Origin: Gyrodactylus bullatarudis
Lineage: Eukaryota > Platyhelminthes > Monogenea > Gyrodactylidea > Gyrodactylidae
NCBI GenBank assembly: GCA_012064415.1
Contig: SSNU01000148.1
Span: 1-51,636 of the forward strand
Direction: 5' to 3'
Length of the DNA stretch: 51,636 bases
Shown: piece after piece, positions 11,295 through 22,860 of the stretch
Numbering within the stretch: position 1 is the stretch's first letter
How the letters are laid out: every line of letters starts with the position of its first letter
Program-made: the position numbers and the translations under genes
Notes under the pieces: generated by a model
The model's database searches: none
What the model was told of the DNA's origin: nothing
What the model saw: only the letters and a program-made list of their open reading frames with translations

Positions 11295-14200
11295 TTACAA
11301 TTTATCTGAGTGCTCACGTTGCACGTGATAGGAATGATCTGTCTTTCCAAAACATTTGTAATTACAATATTTACAAGTCTCCACTTCATCTCGTATCGGC
11401 TGTACGTGCTCCTTTAAATGGAGAAATAATTCATCTAAACTCGGATAATTCTGCAGACAAATTCTACACTGATTTGGAATCCTCGACAGAGGGCCTTCAT
11501 CATTCACTTCCCCTGTAGGACCAAGTTCTCGATGGCTTCCCTTGGAATTCATAAAAAAATTCAGGGACATTTTCATCAGCTGTTGTTGAAATAAATTTCC
11601 CATAAAGTTATTTCCATTGTTCATCAAGTTGGCTATAAAGGGCCAATTCGGTTGAGAACTAGTAAGACCAATCTTTCCGTTATCCTGTGTGCTCTTTATT
11701 TGAGATTTATTCTTCAAGTTGTTTGACTTATTCTGAAGTGAAGTAGACCTATTTCTAGTGGAAGCCTTATTATTTGGATTGCTATGGGCATTCGGCCCAC
11801 GCTTGATGCTCATCAACTCTCCAGAGTTGTCATATTCTGGTAGACTCCCATCTGAATTGAGTACAACATCTGGCTTATGTGAGAGCTTCTGAAGGTGCAA
11901 CTTCAAGCTATGACAATATTTTGTAGCATAATTACAATCAGAGCATCGATATTGATAGACATTCGTATGTGACTTCATGTGGCTATTCAACATTGATTTG
12001 TTAACACATTCGTAATTACATTTCAGGCATTTGTACGGTTTCGATCCACTATGATTGCGCACATGATATTCCAGATGATGCTTGTACTCGGTGACAAAAT
12101 TACACTTGTCACATTCCAACAGTTTTTCCATCTTGATGTGAGATCGTTGATGAGCCCAGAATTCCTCCTAAAGAAAAAAATAACTTTAATGAGAATTAGT
12201 AAAAAAATTTGAAAGATTGGAATTAGGCGCCAAATAAAATTTGAAAAATGTCCAATCACCTGACGATCCTCTTCTTCTGTAGACCCCATAATAATATGCA
12301 AATCACGAATAAAAATAACCATAGATGCATAAATTAGAGACAACTAGAAATGTGGAAAACTAAGAGTAAAGAATTCTCAACAGGAAAACAAGACAATTTC
12401 CATTCCAGTATTTTTGAGAATTTATTAGTTTGACTTGAAAAAAAAATAATTCGTCGAAAAAACACGACACCTAGTTGCCATGCAGTGGAAATTTTACGTA
12501 AGCACTTGCGTGCAATGTAATGTTAATATTAATCTTTTCCTGGTCAACCATGAGAAAATAGGAGAGGAGAAAGTGGCCAGAGTGTAAAGGATTGTCCATA
12601 CATAGGAGAGAAGAAAGTTAGGAAGAGACCAGTGCTGTCTCTAGCCAACACTGCTTGTTTTATGTGTATGTAGATTTTGGAAAAAAAGAAAACAAAACGA
12701 GTCTCAACTATCAGTGCTACCTAAACTTTTCCCAATGTAATTATCATTGAAGAGAGAGCGAGAGAGACATTGGTAGTACCGAGTAGCACTGTGAGTGTAT
12801 GGTGGTTAGATTGGAATGATCATATGATTATTTCAAATGGTTTGTCTCTCTCTCAAGAAGGAAAACATGAAACTGGACAAATTTCTTCTTGTTTCTAATT
12901 GCTTAGGCAGTTTGACAGGTAACATTCAACTGTTGAAACATTTTAATCCTCATTTTAGGATGTTTGTTTAATTTTATTCTTGTTAGAAACAATAGAATTT
13001 CTATCGAAATTAAATTTAGGTAAACAAGTTAAAACTTTTGATAAACGGCAAATTTATTTGTTTTTGATCAAACATAATTGTATCTTGCCCTGAATTTATT
13101 GACCCTTTCTTTAATAATAACTATCAAACTGATCTGCAATTAAAATTCCGCTGATATTAGCTAATAAAGACAGATTGCGATATTTTTTCAATATAAGGCT
13201 AGTTGACACGAAGATGAGAATTAACTTATTTTACAAAAAACTCTGGAAAAATTTATTTTTCGAATTCCATCATAAAATGAGTCAATAAGTTGTGGAAATT
13301 AAGAAAAATTCTGAAAAGATCAGCATCAGACGAAGAATTAGAATTAGGCCGTGGTGGTAGACAAGAATCTACTGATTTCAAGAAAAAGTTAAACTTTTAA
13401 ACTTTGGATCGTCCCCCTTCGTAATAATCAATAAATTCAAAATTTTGGATTTCCCATAATAGTGACAAATTTCTGTGATTTTCTGCAGCCGAATTCAAAT
13501 TCTTCGTCTGATGCTGAAATCTCCTTCACAAAATTCCTATGAAATTGGAGTAAATTTTTTCCAAATCTTAATATTTTTTATTTAGATACTTTTAAAGCCA
13601 AAATTGGACTTGATAGAATTTTTGAATGACCATTGTTGAGGGATTCTAAACTATCAAGTCAAGAAATTCGACTTCAACATGATAATGAGGTGGTTCCTTA
13701 TTTTGATTTTCCCAATTTCCTCCTCTCAATCTCAGTTTGATAATATTTTCAAAGATTTAAAAGCACCATTTGCGATGAAAAAATCATGATATCGATAGGG
13801 TAATTTTCTAAAGAAGAAAGTGTAATAATACCAACCTTGGTATCTGTTATAAAATCACATTGCTTGCATTTTTGGAGTTTCGGCTTCATCATCTTCTGTT
13901 GTTTCCCGGAGAAGTTCTCTGGCGGTACTTCACTGTGGAAATCTTTCATGTGTCTCTTTAGGCGACCTTCTGTCCTTGAAGTGTAATCACATTCGCTACA
14001 ATGAAAATCGTAATGCGTTTGTAAGTGGGCCTTGAAAGCCGCATGAAATGGACCTGGGCATGAAAAAAATTTATTAGTGAATCATTAATGTATTTTATAA
14101 AATAAATTTTTGATATAAATGTGTTATTCTGGTTAGTAAAATCAAGGGAACCGTGAAAAGGAAATATGCTCTCACATTTTGCATCACGTAAAACTGAGAC

Positions 14201-17200
14201 CCGATAAAGAAGAAACAGAAGATGAAGAACAGCGAGGGGGCATGTTCCTCCTGTATGTTTCAGTTAACTTTTACTCCAGTCCTCTTATTACACCGCTACC
14301 ACTTGTATATTTTTTTTTAAACTCGATTCTCCCCATATGACTAATGTACTCTCCTTTTATTCAAAACGAAAGGATTTTATCTAAACTTTATATAATAATA
14401 CAATAATAATAATTGGACATGAAAATATCTCTAGTTATTTTTTTTTCTTAGTGGCTTCACTCGCTCTTACATGCACACACACACACACAGGTAAGAAGAA
14501 GACTTTTGGTTAAAAGCAATAATAATTATTATTATTCATATACATTATATTCAGTTATATTTTTTTAATATGACAGATGTATTCAAGCAAAACTTTGGTC
14601 AGAGGGGCCAGTAAAAAATGGGCATCATTGCGTATGCTCCATCATTCATTCAGTCTCCGTTTTTATCTTTGTCCCTTCTTTTTCTTCGAATCATTTTTAA
14701 TAAGTAGACTCTTATTTTCTCTCTGTTTCATTAAAAGCATATTATACATGAGAAAGAGAGCAATTTTAATATTCTTGCACACCCGCAAAGAACAAGAGAA
14801 GAGACAGAAGAACTGGGGACACTTGTCTCGACTATTTAAAAATAAAATAAATGAATGGACCATTGTACTACATTATTTTAAACTACTAGAAAAACATTTT
14901 AAGGATACAAACTTAGATTTCATATCAGGCAGTTGAGATAAGCCATCTTTCAATGGGAAATTTTTTTTGATCCATAATAATAAAAAGGATTGGAGTTCAT
15001 TTAGTAAATATCGGAAAAAAACAGGACACATCATCTCAAGGTTCTTCAGCAGAAGACGACAAGCCTGATGCTGAATCCATTCAAACATTTATCCCACAGT
15101 CAGAGCGGGACCTTAATCAGACAAATCTAGTTTATCATTGGTTAATTTATAAAAAGAATTTTATAAGAGAAATATATATTTCGCCAGGTCTTATCAATCT
15201 CTAATCCTGGTTTGATTAAATAATATTTACAAAGTTTTTTAATGAATAATTGATGAAAAACCAAAAAACTTCTCCATTCTTGATTTGTTTAAGTATAGAG
15301 AAGAAAAATTAAAAATCAATTGGGCCAAGGTAACTGCAAGTCATTAAAAAACTTTGTAAATATTATTTAATCAAACCAGGATTAGAGATTGATAAGACCT
15401 GGCGAAATATATATTTCTCTTATAAAATTCTTTTTATAAATTAACCAATGATGAATATCTCCATGGGTCATTCGGACGTATATGTAAGTATACGTGAATA
15501 TTTAACTAATAAAATCTAGTTTAGTTCTCGAATAGGATATTATTGATTACTGGCTGCGAAGTCAAAGGAAGCAAGAAAGATCATATTCATTTGTTAGTAT
15601 CTTTCGAAAGTTAATTAAAGTTTCCAAAACCAAATACAAATTCAACTTAACTTTTGGCTTGATACCTATTTGTCTGATGAAGGAAACGGTAATGTAATTT
15701 GTGACATCAAGGGTTAAACGGAAAGTATCAATCACTTAGAAGACAACGAAGAAAAACAAAGAGGCGGAAAGAAAGAAGAGGAGAAAAAAAATCCTAAAAA
15801 GATAATTTGCTTGAATAAGATAGATGTCCTACTCGTTCCTTCCAAATGGATAAATTACTCAGGAAAAAGTGAATCTCCATTTCTTAATGTGAGCACTGGC
15901 CAGGGAGATAAATATGAATAGAATGGGGGAGTGAGGATGATAAATTAGAAAAAAAGGAAAATTATACAAGTATAAAACATTTGGAGTAAAAAAGAAGAAG
16001 AAAATTTCCCAAAAAAAGAAGATAAATGAAATCGGAAAGTCCCCTTAATTGATGGATTAATGTAAAACAAAAAGTTTTTCTACTCAAAATTCCTTTTTCT
16101 TCTGAAACAACGAAAAATAATGGAAATGTTTAGAGTTATAGGCAGATTTGGACGAAAACAAAAAATGTATTAGCAAGCCGAAAAAGGGGGAGAAGAAATT
16201 CCATAGTAGAGATAGAGCAACACTTGGACAACGAGAATTTTATGACAAAATTTTTCTGATTTTAATCAAAATTATGACAAGATTTAAAAATGATTAAAAA
16301 TTTACATTTTTCTAGGAGAAATATTTTTTCAGCGTACATAGAGAGAAAAGCCATCATCATTGCGTGCAATACACATATATCTATGGGTGAGGGGTGGTGT
16401 TTCATTTTTTCTTCTATAGAAATTCTTACAAAGTCAATCCGACTACAAAAGTTTTCCCATCTTTCTGTGTAACACCTCACCACCCCGTTATTTGATAACC
16501 AGTACTTTTTTTCTCTTTTTAAAGATTTAAAGAAATGGAGAAAAAATAGAAGCAAAAGAATTCTTTCTTCGTCAAACAAACTCATTATTATTGAAAAGTT
16601 TTTAAAGAAATTAGTACAGTTTCAATTCATAACTCAGAAGTATAGAAGCAGTGTATAGTTTAATACTCATATATATTTTTATTTCATCCAATTTATCAAT
16701 TGTAGTATTATTTGATAAGCTGAGTAAATAAAAACTCAAATGTGTATTTATCATCAACTAATTGAGGTACACACACACAGAAACTTTCATTGGAACAAAA
16801 AAAAACGAAACACACTTACAGATGTAAGAGAAAGTTCAAAAATTGAAGCGTGAACAGATATTTTTTATTGTAATATAAACTCACCTGAGTAATTGCAAAT
16901 ATGACAGGTGTAAAAGCCATTTGAATTTCTTTCGAATTTCGACAAACTGTTCGTGTAATCAGAGTCCGATTCATTCATAGATGAATTGCCCACGTTGCCC
17001 AATGAGGAGGGGTCTGATCTTGTGTATCCGCTAGGTTTTGTGTTGTCTTCAAACTCTGAAGAGTTTTGCATTATATTGTTTGACTTTGGTAACGACGAGG
17101 GAGGACTACTGGATGAGGATTCAGTTTCCTTTGGGAAATCCGATGTACTTAACTCCAATGAAGTATAATTCACTTGTTCATCATTTATTAGTTTCTTTGT

Positions 17201-19158
17201 AATAGTATTACTTTCATAAGATGATGAATCGTTCATCTTCAGACGTTTCCTGCAATTTAAGTGAAAAGAATTTTCATTTAAAGCATTATTTGTCAACACC
17301 TTTTACATTAAGAATTGCCTAATGAAATTTGACATTCCTCTCTGTCTCTCTATTCATCCTTTGGACTTCTTATGTAAAACTTTTTATTCAATAAAACTAA
17401 TGCATTTTGTCTTACTCCCCCAAACACTTTGATAAGTAAAATGTAACATTTTAAATTAATTAATTAATCAAGATAAATCATACTCCGTGAGTAAATAAAA
17501 TGAATTGGTTACCAGTTTAGTTACAAAGAATTTCAAAATATTTAAGTGATCTTGAGTATTGCTAATCTCAGCGGGACTGTTTTTGCCTCAAACGCTATAG
17601 TACGGTTATCATCAAGTGTTGTTAATTTCATTCAGTAATTTGAAAATAAGAATTATCTTTTTACAACTTGATGTTTTCTTAGCCCTGAAAACAGTACACA
17701 CATTGAATAAGGAATTTTATGAAATGAACTGCTTGTAAAAACATGAAAGGTATTTTGAAATTTGAGAACCCTACTACTCACAGAAAAAGTGTGTAAATTT
17801 CCATTAATAAAAATAGCAAGAATGTAATACTATTTTTATTGCAAAATGCTCTGACAAGATGAATCATTTACATATTCTTAGACTTGTCAGACATTTTTTC
17901 ACAGGATAACTGAAATATACATGGAATTTATGTAATATATAGATATGAATGTTACAAGTTTTTTTCCAATTTCAACTGGAATTTAGATCAATTTTAAAAA
18001 GTTTTAAAATTATTCTTTTCGCTACTTTTGTCAGATGGAACTCGGCAAGGAACGATTTTGAGATTAGTCCAGATATTTTAGGAAATTTAAACTAGCTCTT
18101 TATTCTATTCATTTGAAATACAGATTAAATGAAATTTTATTTTAATTTCGGGGAAAAACTCCCTAGAGTAAAGCAATTAATCCAAAAATCCTCATAAAAA
18201 TTCCAATCAATAAAAAAGATTTAATATATATTAGTAAAATCGGATTTAATCGGAATATAGTCAACCTTTTTCCAAAGCCTCTTCCAGACGTTTCGGTCCT
18301 GAAATAACCAAGTTCCATCTTCAGTGGATGGGACGCTTGTAACCTGAACTCTCTTGAATTTGATCTAAAAACCTTAAAAAGAGTGTACCGAAATGTTGGA
18401 TATTTCAGATTCCATCTTGGAACAAAACTATTTTCCTAAAAAAAGAAAATTTAATTGAACACAAATCTAATGTACTAATGAAACCTAGTAGGAAAAATCA
18501 TTAAAATAAATGCTCAAGTTTAGGAATAAGTGTATATTAAGTTCTTGAAAGCTCAAAGAGATTAACTTGGCTCTTAAAAATCGAGAACTTGACAAAAAAA
18601 GATGATGTAAAATACTTACGAATCATGTCCGGAATAGTCTGTCTGGTGATGATCATTCTTCATCTCTATGATTGCGTCAAGCAGAACATCACTACTACTA
18701 CTAAGTGATGAAATTTCAAAACTTTTATTATTTCCACAATTTCCAAGAATTTTTCGATCACTCTGGAATATGCAAGGGGTCAGCTCATTGCGATGGTCGT
18801 CTCCTGGAAAGATTTTCACATTCTCTGCATTACTGTCAGTGTTGTCTGCGCTGAAGCCAAGGTTTTTATCAATCCAGAATCTGTAGGAAAGAACAGAATT
18901 GTAATATTAGAATAAAAATAATCTGAGAACGTCTTCGAATATATTTTCTCTCTCAGATGCAGTTTTTTTATTCCTTACTAATGATCTACTTCCGATCACA
19001 TCTCTCAAGAGTGTTTTTTTGTCAAGATTTTATTATTCCAAATTATTTTAATAAATAATGCATACACAGAAAATATCCATCTTAAGAATGGACGAGAATG
19101 CTTACCGAGATTTTGATTCCAATTTGTTGAAGAGGTCCTGAGTCTTTAAAAGGTTCAT
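11295..19158 (-). CDS. hb: Hunchback-type C2H2 zinc-finger transcription factor
   Basis: Nuclear DNA-binding regulator of anterior patterning and neural temporal identity. Coding exons on the minus strand: 19158-19106, 18880-18620, 17249-16885, 14053-13836 and 12167-11295, all with GT-AG borders and matching phases, giving 589 aa. Fingers with C/C/H/H positions: 220/223/236/240, 245/248/261/266 ([13 protein letters not shown]), 289/292/305/309 (split exactly at an intron), 318/321/334/338 ([12 protein letters not shown]), 346/349/362/366 ([10 protein letters not shown]), 374/377/390/396 ([20 protein letters not shown]), 533/536/549/553 and 564/567/580/585. Fingers 3-6 are the diagnostic Hunchback middle block; fingers 1-2 resemble the extra N-terminal pair known in several insects. 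A KRGP stretch after finger 6 recalls the conserved basic box. The last two fingers are divergent. The Ser/Asn-rich regions between blocks are probably disordered. The start is the first Met of an exon whose two-base overhang joins cleanly to exon 2. Confidence 0.93.
13321..13514. repeat. short inverted-repeat element (GACGAAGAATT family), copy A
   Basis: The ends CAGCATCAGACGAAGAATT (13321) and its complement (to about 13514) are inverted repeats of about 25 bases around a core of about 145 bases. Related copies lie at about 20440-20615 and, inverted, at about 32440-32610. They share GAAAAAGTTAAACTT and TTTCCCATAATA blocks. The element lies in hunchback intron 4. It is MITE-like, with no coding capacity. 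Confidence 0.65.
14473..14488. repeat. CA microsatellite
   Basis: A run of eight CA dinucleotides in hunchback intron 3. Shorter GT and GA runs occur near 19480 and 12752. Confidence 0.85.
15134..15452. repeat. perfect 112-bp inverted repeat (hairpin)
   Basis: Bases 15134-15245 and 15341-15452 are exact reverse complements over all 112 positions by my base-by-base comparison, separated by a 95-base spacer. The element is inside hunchback intron 3 (16884-14054), so the pre-mRNA would contain a long perfect double strand. I see no target-site duplication at the outer edges and no coding sequence. Perfect identity implies very recent origin, ongoing correction or an assembly artefact. Confidence 0.92.
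18283..18328 (-). repeat. degenerate hammerhead-like motif
   Basis: On the minus strand, UCCA-CUGAAGA (18328-18318) and GAAAC-GUC-UGGA (18294-18283) occur in the order and spacing of a type I hammerhead core. The four bases before CUGANGA pair with the four after GUC. The expected G-C closing pair of stem II is missing (U opposite C), so activity is doubtful. The motif lies in hunchback intron 2. A block of about 40 bases just before it on the plus strand (about 18228-18265) recurs near 44130-44160. Confidence 0.4.
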
Positions 19159-19774
19159 AATTGTTGGTGTATAGAAAGACGTGTTTTTTGCCCACGGAGC
19201 GCCCTCTCTTTATTCTGAGTAGAAAGTAAGTAAAATCCTTTTTTATTTTTATTTATTTTGCGTGAAAGAAAAAATAGTTATAGAGAAATGTGTATAACTA
19301 AGTAGTTTGTAGAAAAAACGTGAATTTCCATCTATAAATTCATGGAGAGTATAAAAAACTATTTCAGTCTACACTAAGTATATTCTCGGTGTATGATGTA
19401 AATCTATTTCTGTTTATTTCAATCTAGGCTGGGAAATGTACACTTATACTGCAGCAGCTGTGTGTATGAAATAGTCATTTCTGTGTGTGTGTGTATCTCT
19501 CTATAGTACTAAATGGGGTGGGGTGTATATGAGGTGAAAGTATTATGGCATTTATGAAACAATACAAAGGTGTGTGTAATACACATGAATTGTAATTATA
19601 ATCTATTCTTTCATTACTACTATTATAATGAATGGGATGGTGGGTGAAGCTATTCTGGGTTAGTTACCCTCTCTAACGTAATGCATAATGAAATGAAAAA
19701 TATTAAATGATAAATAGGTATATGATGTATTGAATTAACTTGGGGAAACTATTAAATTTCTACATTTCATTTTG

Positions 19775-19921
19775 TCCGGTGTGGCGTAGTGGTATCTCTC
19801 TCACCTCTCATTCGGACTCTCGAACCCTCCCACACCGAGTGACTTTCTCTGTTCTCTTATTTGTACAATCATTAATCTTTATAATTCTGTAAATAAAAAT
19901 GTTCGATTTAAAAAAAAAATA
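19775..19921 (+). repeat. tRNA-derived SINE-like element
   Basis: The head has an A-box-like TGGCGTAGTGG and a B-box-like CTCTCGAACCC. Complementary ends CGGTGTG and CACACCG resemble an acceptor stem. The span between boxes is about ten bases too short for a complete tRNA, so it is not a functional tRNA gene. A body of about 80 bases follows, ending in a poly-A-like tail at 19909-19919. A pol III head plus A-tail is SINE architecture. I found no clear target-site duplication. The element lies about 620 bases upstream of the hunchback start. Confidence 0.5.
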
Positions 19922-20439
19922 TTCTCAGAATTCTATTTTAAGTTTGAGAAATAACCAAACTAGACAGAGACAACAGAACAGCAACAGGGTACATCATTTG
20001 ATCTGAGATTTATAAAAGTAAAATTTTGGGATCAAAATTTCGCTTCTTTTTCAAGATATGTAAAAGTCAATATTTTTATTCTGTTACGAAATAACTCTCA
20101 GTTTTTTCTCATTAACTCTGAGAGTCCTAAAAAAATTATTTTTTTTTTAGAATCTAGCTACCAAAAAGTGACCATACCATTTTATTGATGATCGTTTTTT
20201 ACGAGTTGCACTAGGGTCTTTTCAAGAAATTTTGATGTTTGACCTTTCATACGGGAGACTCATTATTGAACTATATCATTTTTAGATGGAAATATAGAAG
20301 AGAATTGAATTTTCAAATTCCACTATGCAAAAATCAATATATATAAAATTAAGATGTTTTTTATGAGCATCGAAATGGGCCAAAAAAATTTAAATCGATT
20401 TCGAAGATTTAGAGCAGATTTGACACTGACATTTCGGAT

Positions 20440-20615
20440 CATCATTAGACGAAGAATTCGAATTTAACTATAGAGGTTGAGAGTCTCAATTTGAAAAAGT
20501 TAAACTTCTTAATATTGAATTATTTTCCATCATTATGATCATAAATTTCAAATAATTCCATTTCCCATAATAATGGCGAAATTTTGTGAACTTTTTTAGC
20601 TGAATATGAAAGTTG
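20440..20615. repeat. GACGAAGAATT-family repeat, copy B
   Basis: Aligns by eye with the element at 13321-13514 over most of its length: ATTAGACGAAGAATTCGAATT, then GAAAAAGTTAAACTT, TTTCCCATAATAATGGC and a final ...TTTTTTAGCTGAAT. The right terminal inverted repeat has decayed. Confidence 0.55.
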
Positions 20616-21742
20616 ATCCCAAAAAACAGCATTGTTATTACTTCAGATATTTCAAAATCTATAAAAAGTCTGACAAAAACGGGGAATACGGGAATTTTTG
20701 AAATTCCAAAAAGCAACAAATTACGTGAGATTGAATTTTTTTCAGATTTTTTTTGCATATATTTTGAGCTTTATTAATCTCAAAATTAAAAATGCACCGA
20801 AAAATGGTATTTTAACAAAAATTATTATGTACTAATGACTAAAGTCTAATGAATTAGAAAGAATATGTATTAACACCTTGAAAGTGTCGGACAAGTGAAA
20901 TTATCTGCCAGATGGCATCACAGGCCTCTTTTGAAGATCCATGACTAGTGCACGTCTGACGTGACACAGCATCAGAAGAAAAAATCTCCATGTGTTGTGT
21001 TGAAGGCTTTCCTTTCTCAGTTGTTCTCTTAAATGAGAAATTTGAAATATCATGACAGCTTTGTTCGAATTAAAAAAAATTTATTGCCTGTAATGTGGGA
21101 AGAAATTCAAAGTCTACGGATAATTAACCACAAGCCTATTTTCTAAGTCGTATTACATTGTTACCATGTTGACTTGACCATCATTTTCAACTTTTCATTC
21201 AAACTTGCTGTGTTTTTTTATTAACTGAAAGTTTAGACATGAGAAAATGAGTTTTTATTATATCTATTCCCTATCCTGCCAGATGAGGAACAAGTTTTTA
21301 TCAGTTGTACAAAAATTACCAGCATAAATTTATTCAAGAGGTAAGGTTTCAGCATCTCTTTCTGTCCTGAGATCAGATAACAAATGCATTAGTGTACTCG
21401 AATCAACAGTTAAAAAATTTAGAATGAACCATTTTTTTGAGGAAATTTCAGTCATTGGTAATTTAGTAATGTTAGACTTTTTCTCGAAATTCGAAAATCC
21501 TTTGAAACCGATTAGCCTACACTTTTACAATATTGAAATATATTTAATATGAAATTTTTTTCCTCATGGTTTTTTATGAACATTAGTATTAAAAAAATTC
21601 ACTCCAATTTGTGACCCAGTTGGGATGATGTTAAGTTTTCTTTTAACCCTTGAATGATAAGTAGAGAAAATTTTATGAACGATAAATGGGAATTATATAC
21701 CCCCAATGAAAAAAAATTAAGATTTAAAAATATATTCAATAT

Positions 21743-22086
21743 TTATTCCGAGCAATTGACACAAAAAATTGTCTGGTGATCGCGGCAGGGAAAGCAATCA
21801 CATTTGGCGCATTTTCTTTTGGCCATATCGGAATAGAATATTTTGATCTTTATAGAGACACTCTTTAGTCCCTTCTATAATTTTTTCAACAAAACAAGTT
21901 GGGTAGAAATCTTCTGTTTGTTCGATAAGTGCCCACAATAGATGTCTTCTTGGTATTCAAATAGTTAGACAACTCAATTGAAGTAAAGGAGTTGTCACAG
22001 GTTATGTTTCTTCCTTTATTCAAGATAGGATCTGTGAGCTGTTTCACGCATACCTTGATTCTTTTCAACTGCTCCTTCTTTACCAA
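21743..22086 (-). pseudogene. piggyBac transposase remnant
   Basis: The frame at 22086-21886 reads NITCDNSFTSIELSNYL, KKTSIVGTYRTNRRFLP. This is the piggyBac segment around the last catalytic Asp of the DDD triad (NITCDNWFTS...VGT.R.NK). Downstream, in another frame, MAKRKCAKCDC..C...H..IFCVNC-S-E-stop (about 21823-21743) is the Cys-rich C-terminal zinc-binding tail of that family. A frameshift and stops separate the two parts and the N-terminal half is absent, so the copy is dead. The last Asp and the metal-binding cysteines are still visible. Confidence 0.75.
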
Positions 22087-22639
22087 TGTAATAATTAATA
22101 ATTATTATGATAATACGCTCCCAGATCAAATCTTCTTACCCTTTTGAGAATTCGATGTGAAATACTAACAAGTAGTATCATTTTTAAGTATTTGGTTCTT
22201 CAAAAAATTAAGATTTGTCCCAGTATAATACCTAATTTAAGGAAAATTCGCTGATCGTGTAAAGCATATTTTAATTAAAATATTATAATTAATGTTAAAA
22301 AATTTGAACGTCTTCTTTAATTTGCTCCTGAAAATCGGTCAAAAACTGCTAATAATGTATTCTATTCTGGCAATGTGGATCTGTCTGAAACTTTTAATTT
22401 TAGGCCACGACGCATTTGCTAGCTTTTACCTTTTGCGAAAAAACAACCTTTCAAAATATTGTACTCAAGAAATGTATTATTTATTATAGTTCTTCATGAT
22501 GCAACCCTCCTTGCATCGTTTCCTTTGTCTCCTTTAAGATCGATTTAAATTCCAAACTCAAAATTGATCCCCTCTCTAATACCCCTGAAATTAAATTCAT
22601 GATTTTGTAATCGTAAAATAAACTAAATCTCCAATTTTA

Positions 22640-22860
22640 AGACTTGAACCGTATAAATCACTGGTTCTGTCCCACTTTGGCTATATCTCACCGTTGCTGA
22701 TTAATTTAACAAAGCACGAGAACTAAAGAGAATTCAAAGTGTTTTTTATAATCAATTTATCCTTATTTAAACTCACACAATGCTCGTATCTCAGTGTCAG
22801 GTCTACTATGAATCCGAAGATATGCATTCCTTAATAAAATTGAATAATCGTACAATTTAA
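22640..22860 (+). pseudogene. LINE reverse transcriptase fragment (copy 4)
   Basis: The plus-strand reading YKSLVLSHFGYISPLL near 22655 corresponds to YKCLVLSNFDYLFPLL in the copy at 1271-2700. Further segments match the same C-terminal region in shifted frames, down to the ICIP/ICIL segment also seen at 1-417. Heavily decayed. Confidence 0.6.

Noticed and set aside
14577..15088. Overlapping open frames on both strands in hunchback intron 3
   Set aside because: Low-complexity, mutually overlapping, and without family similarity.
19775..19845. Functional tRNA gene
   Set aside because: Distance between A- and B-box is too short for D and anticodon arms and the T stem does not pair fully; treated as a SINE-like head instead.
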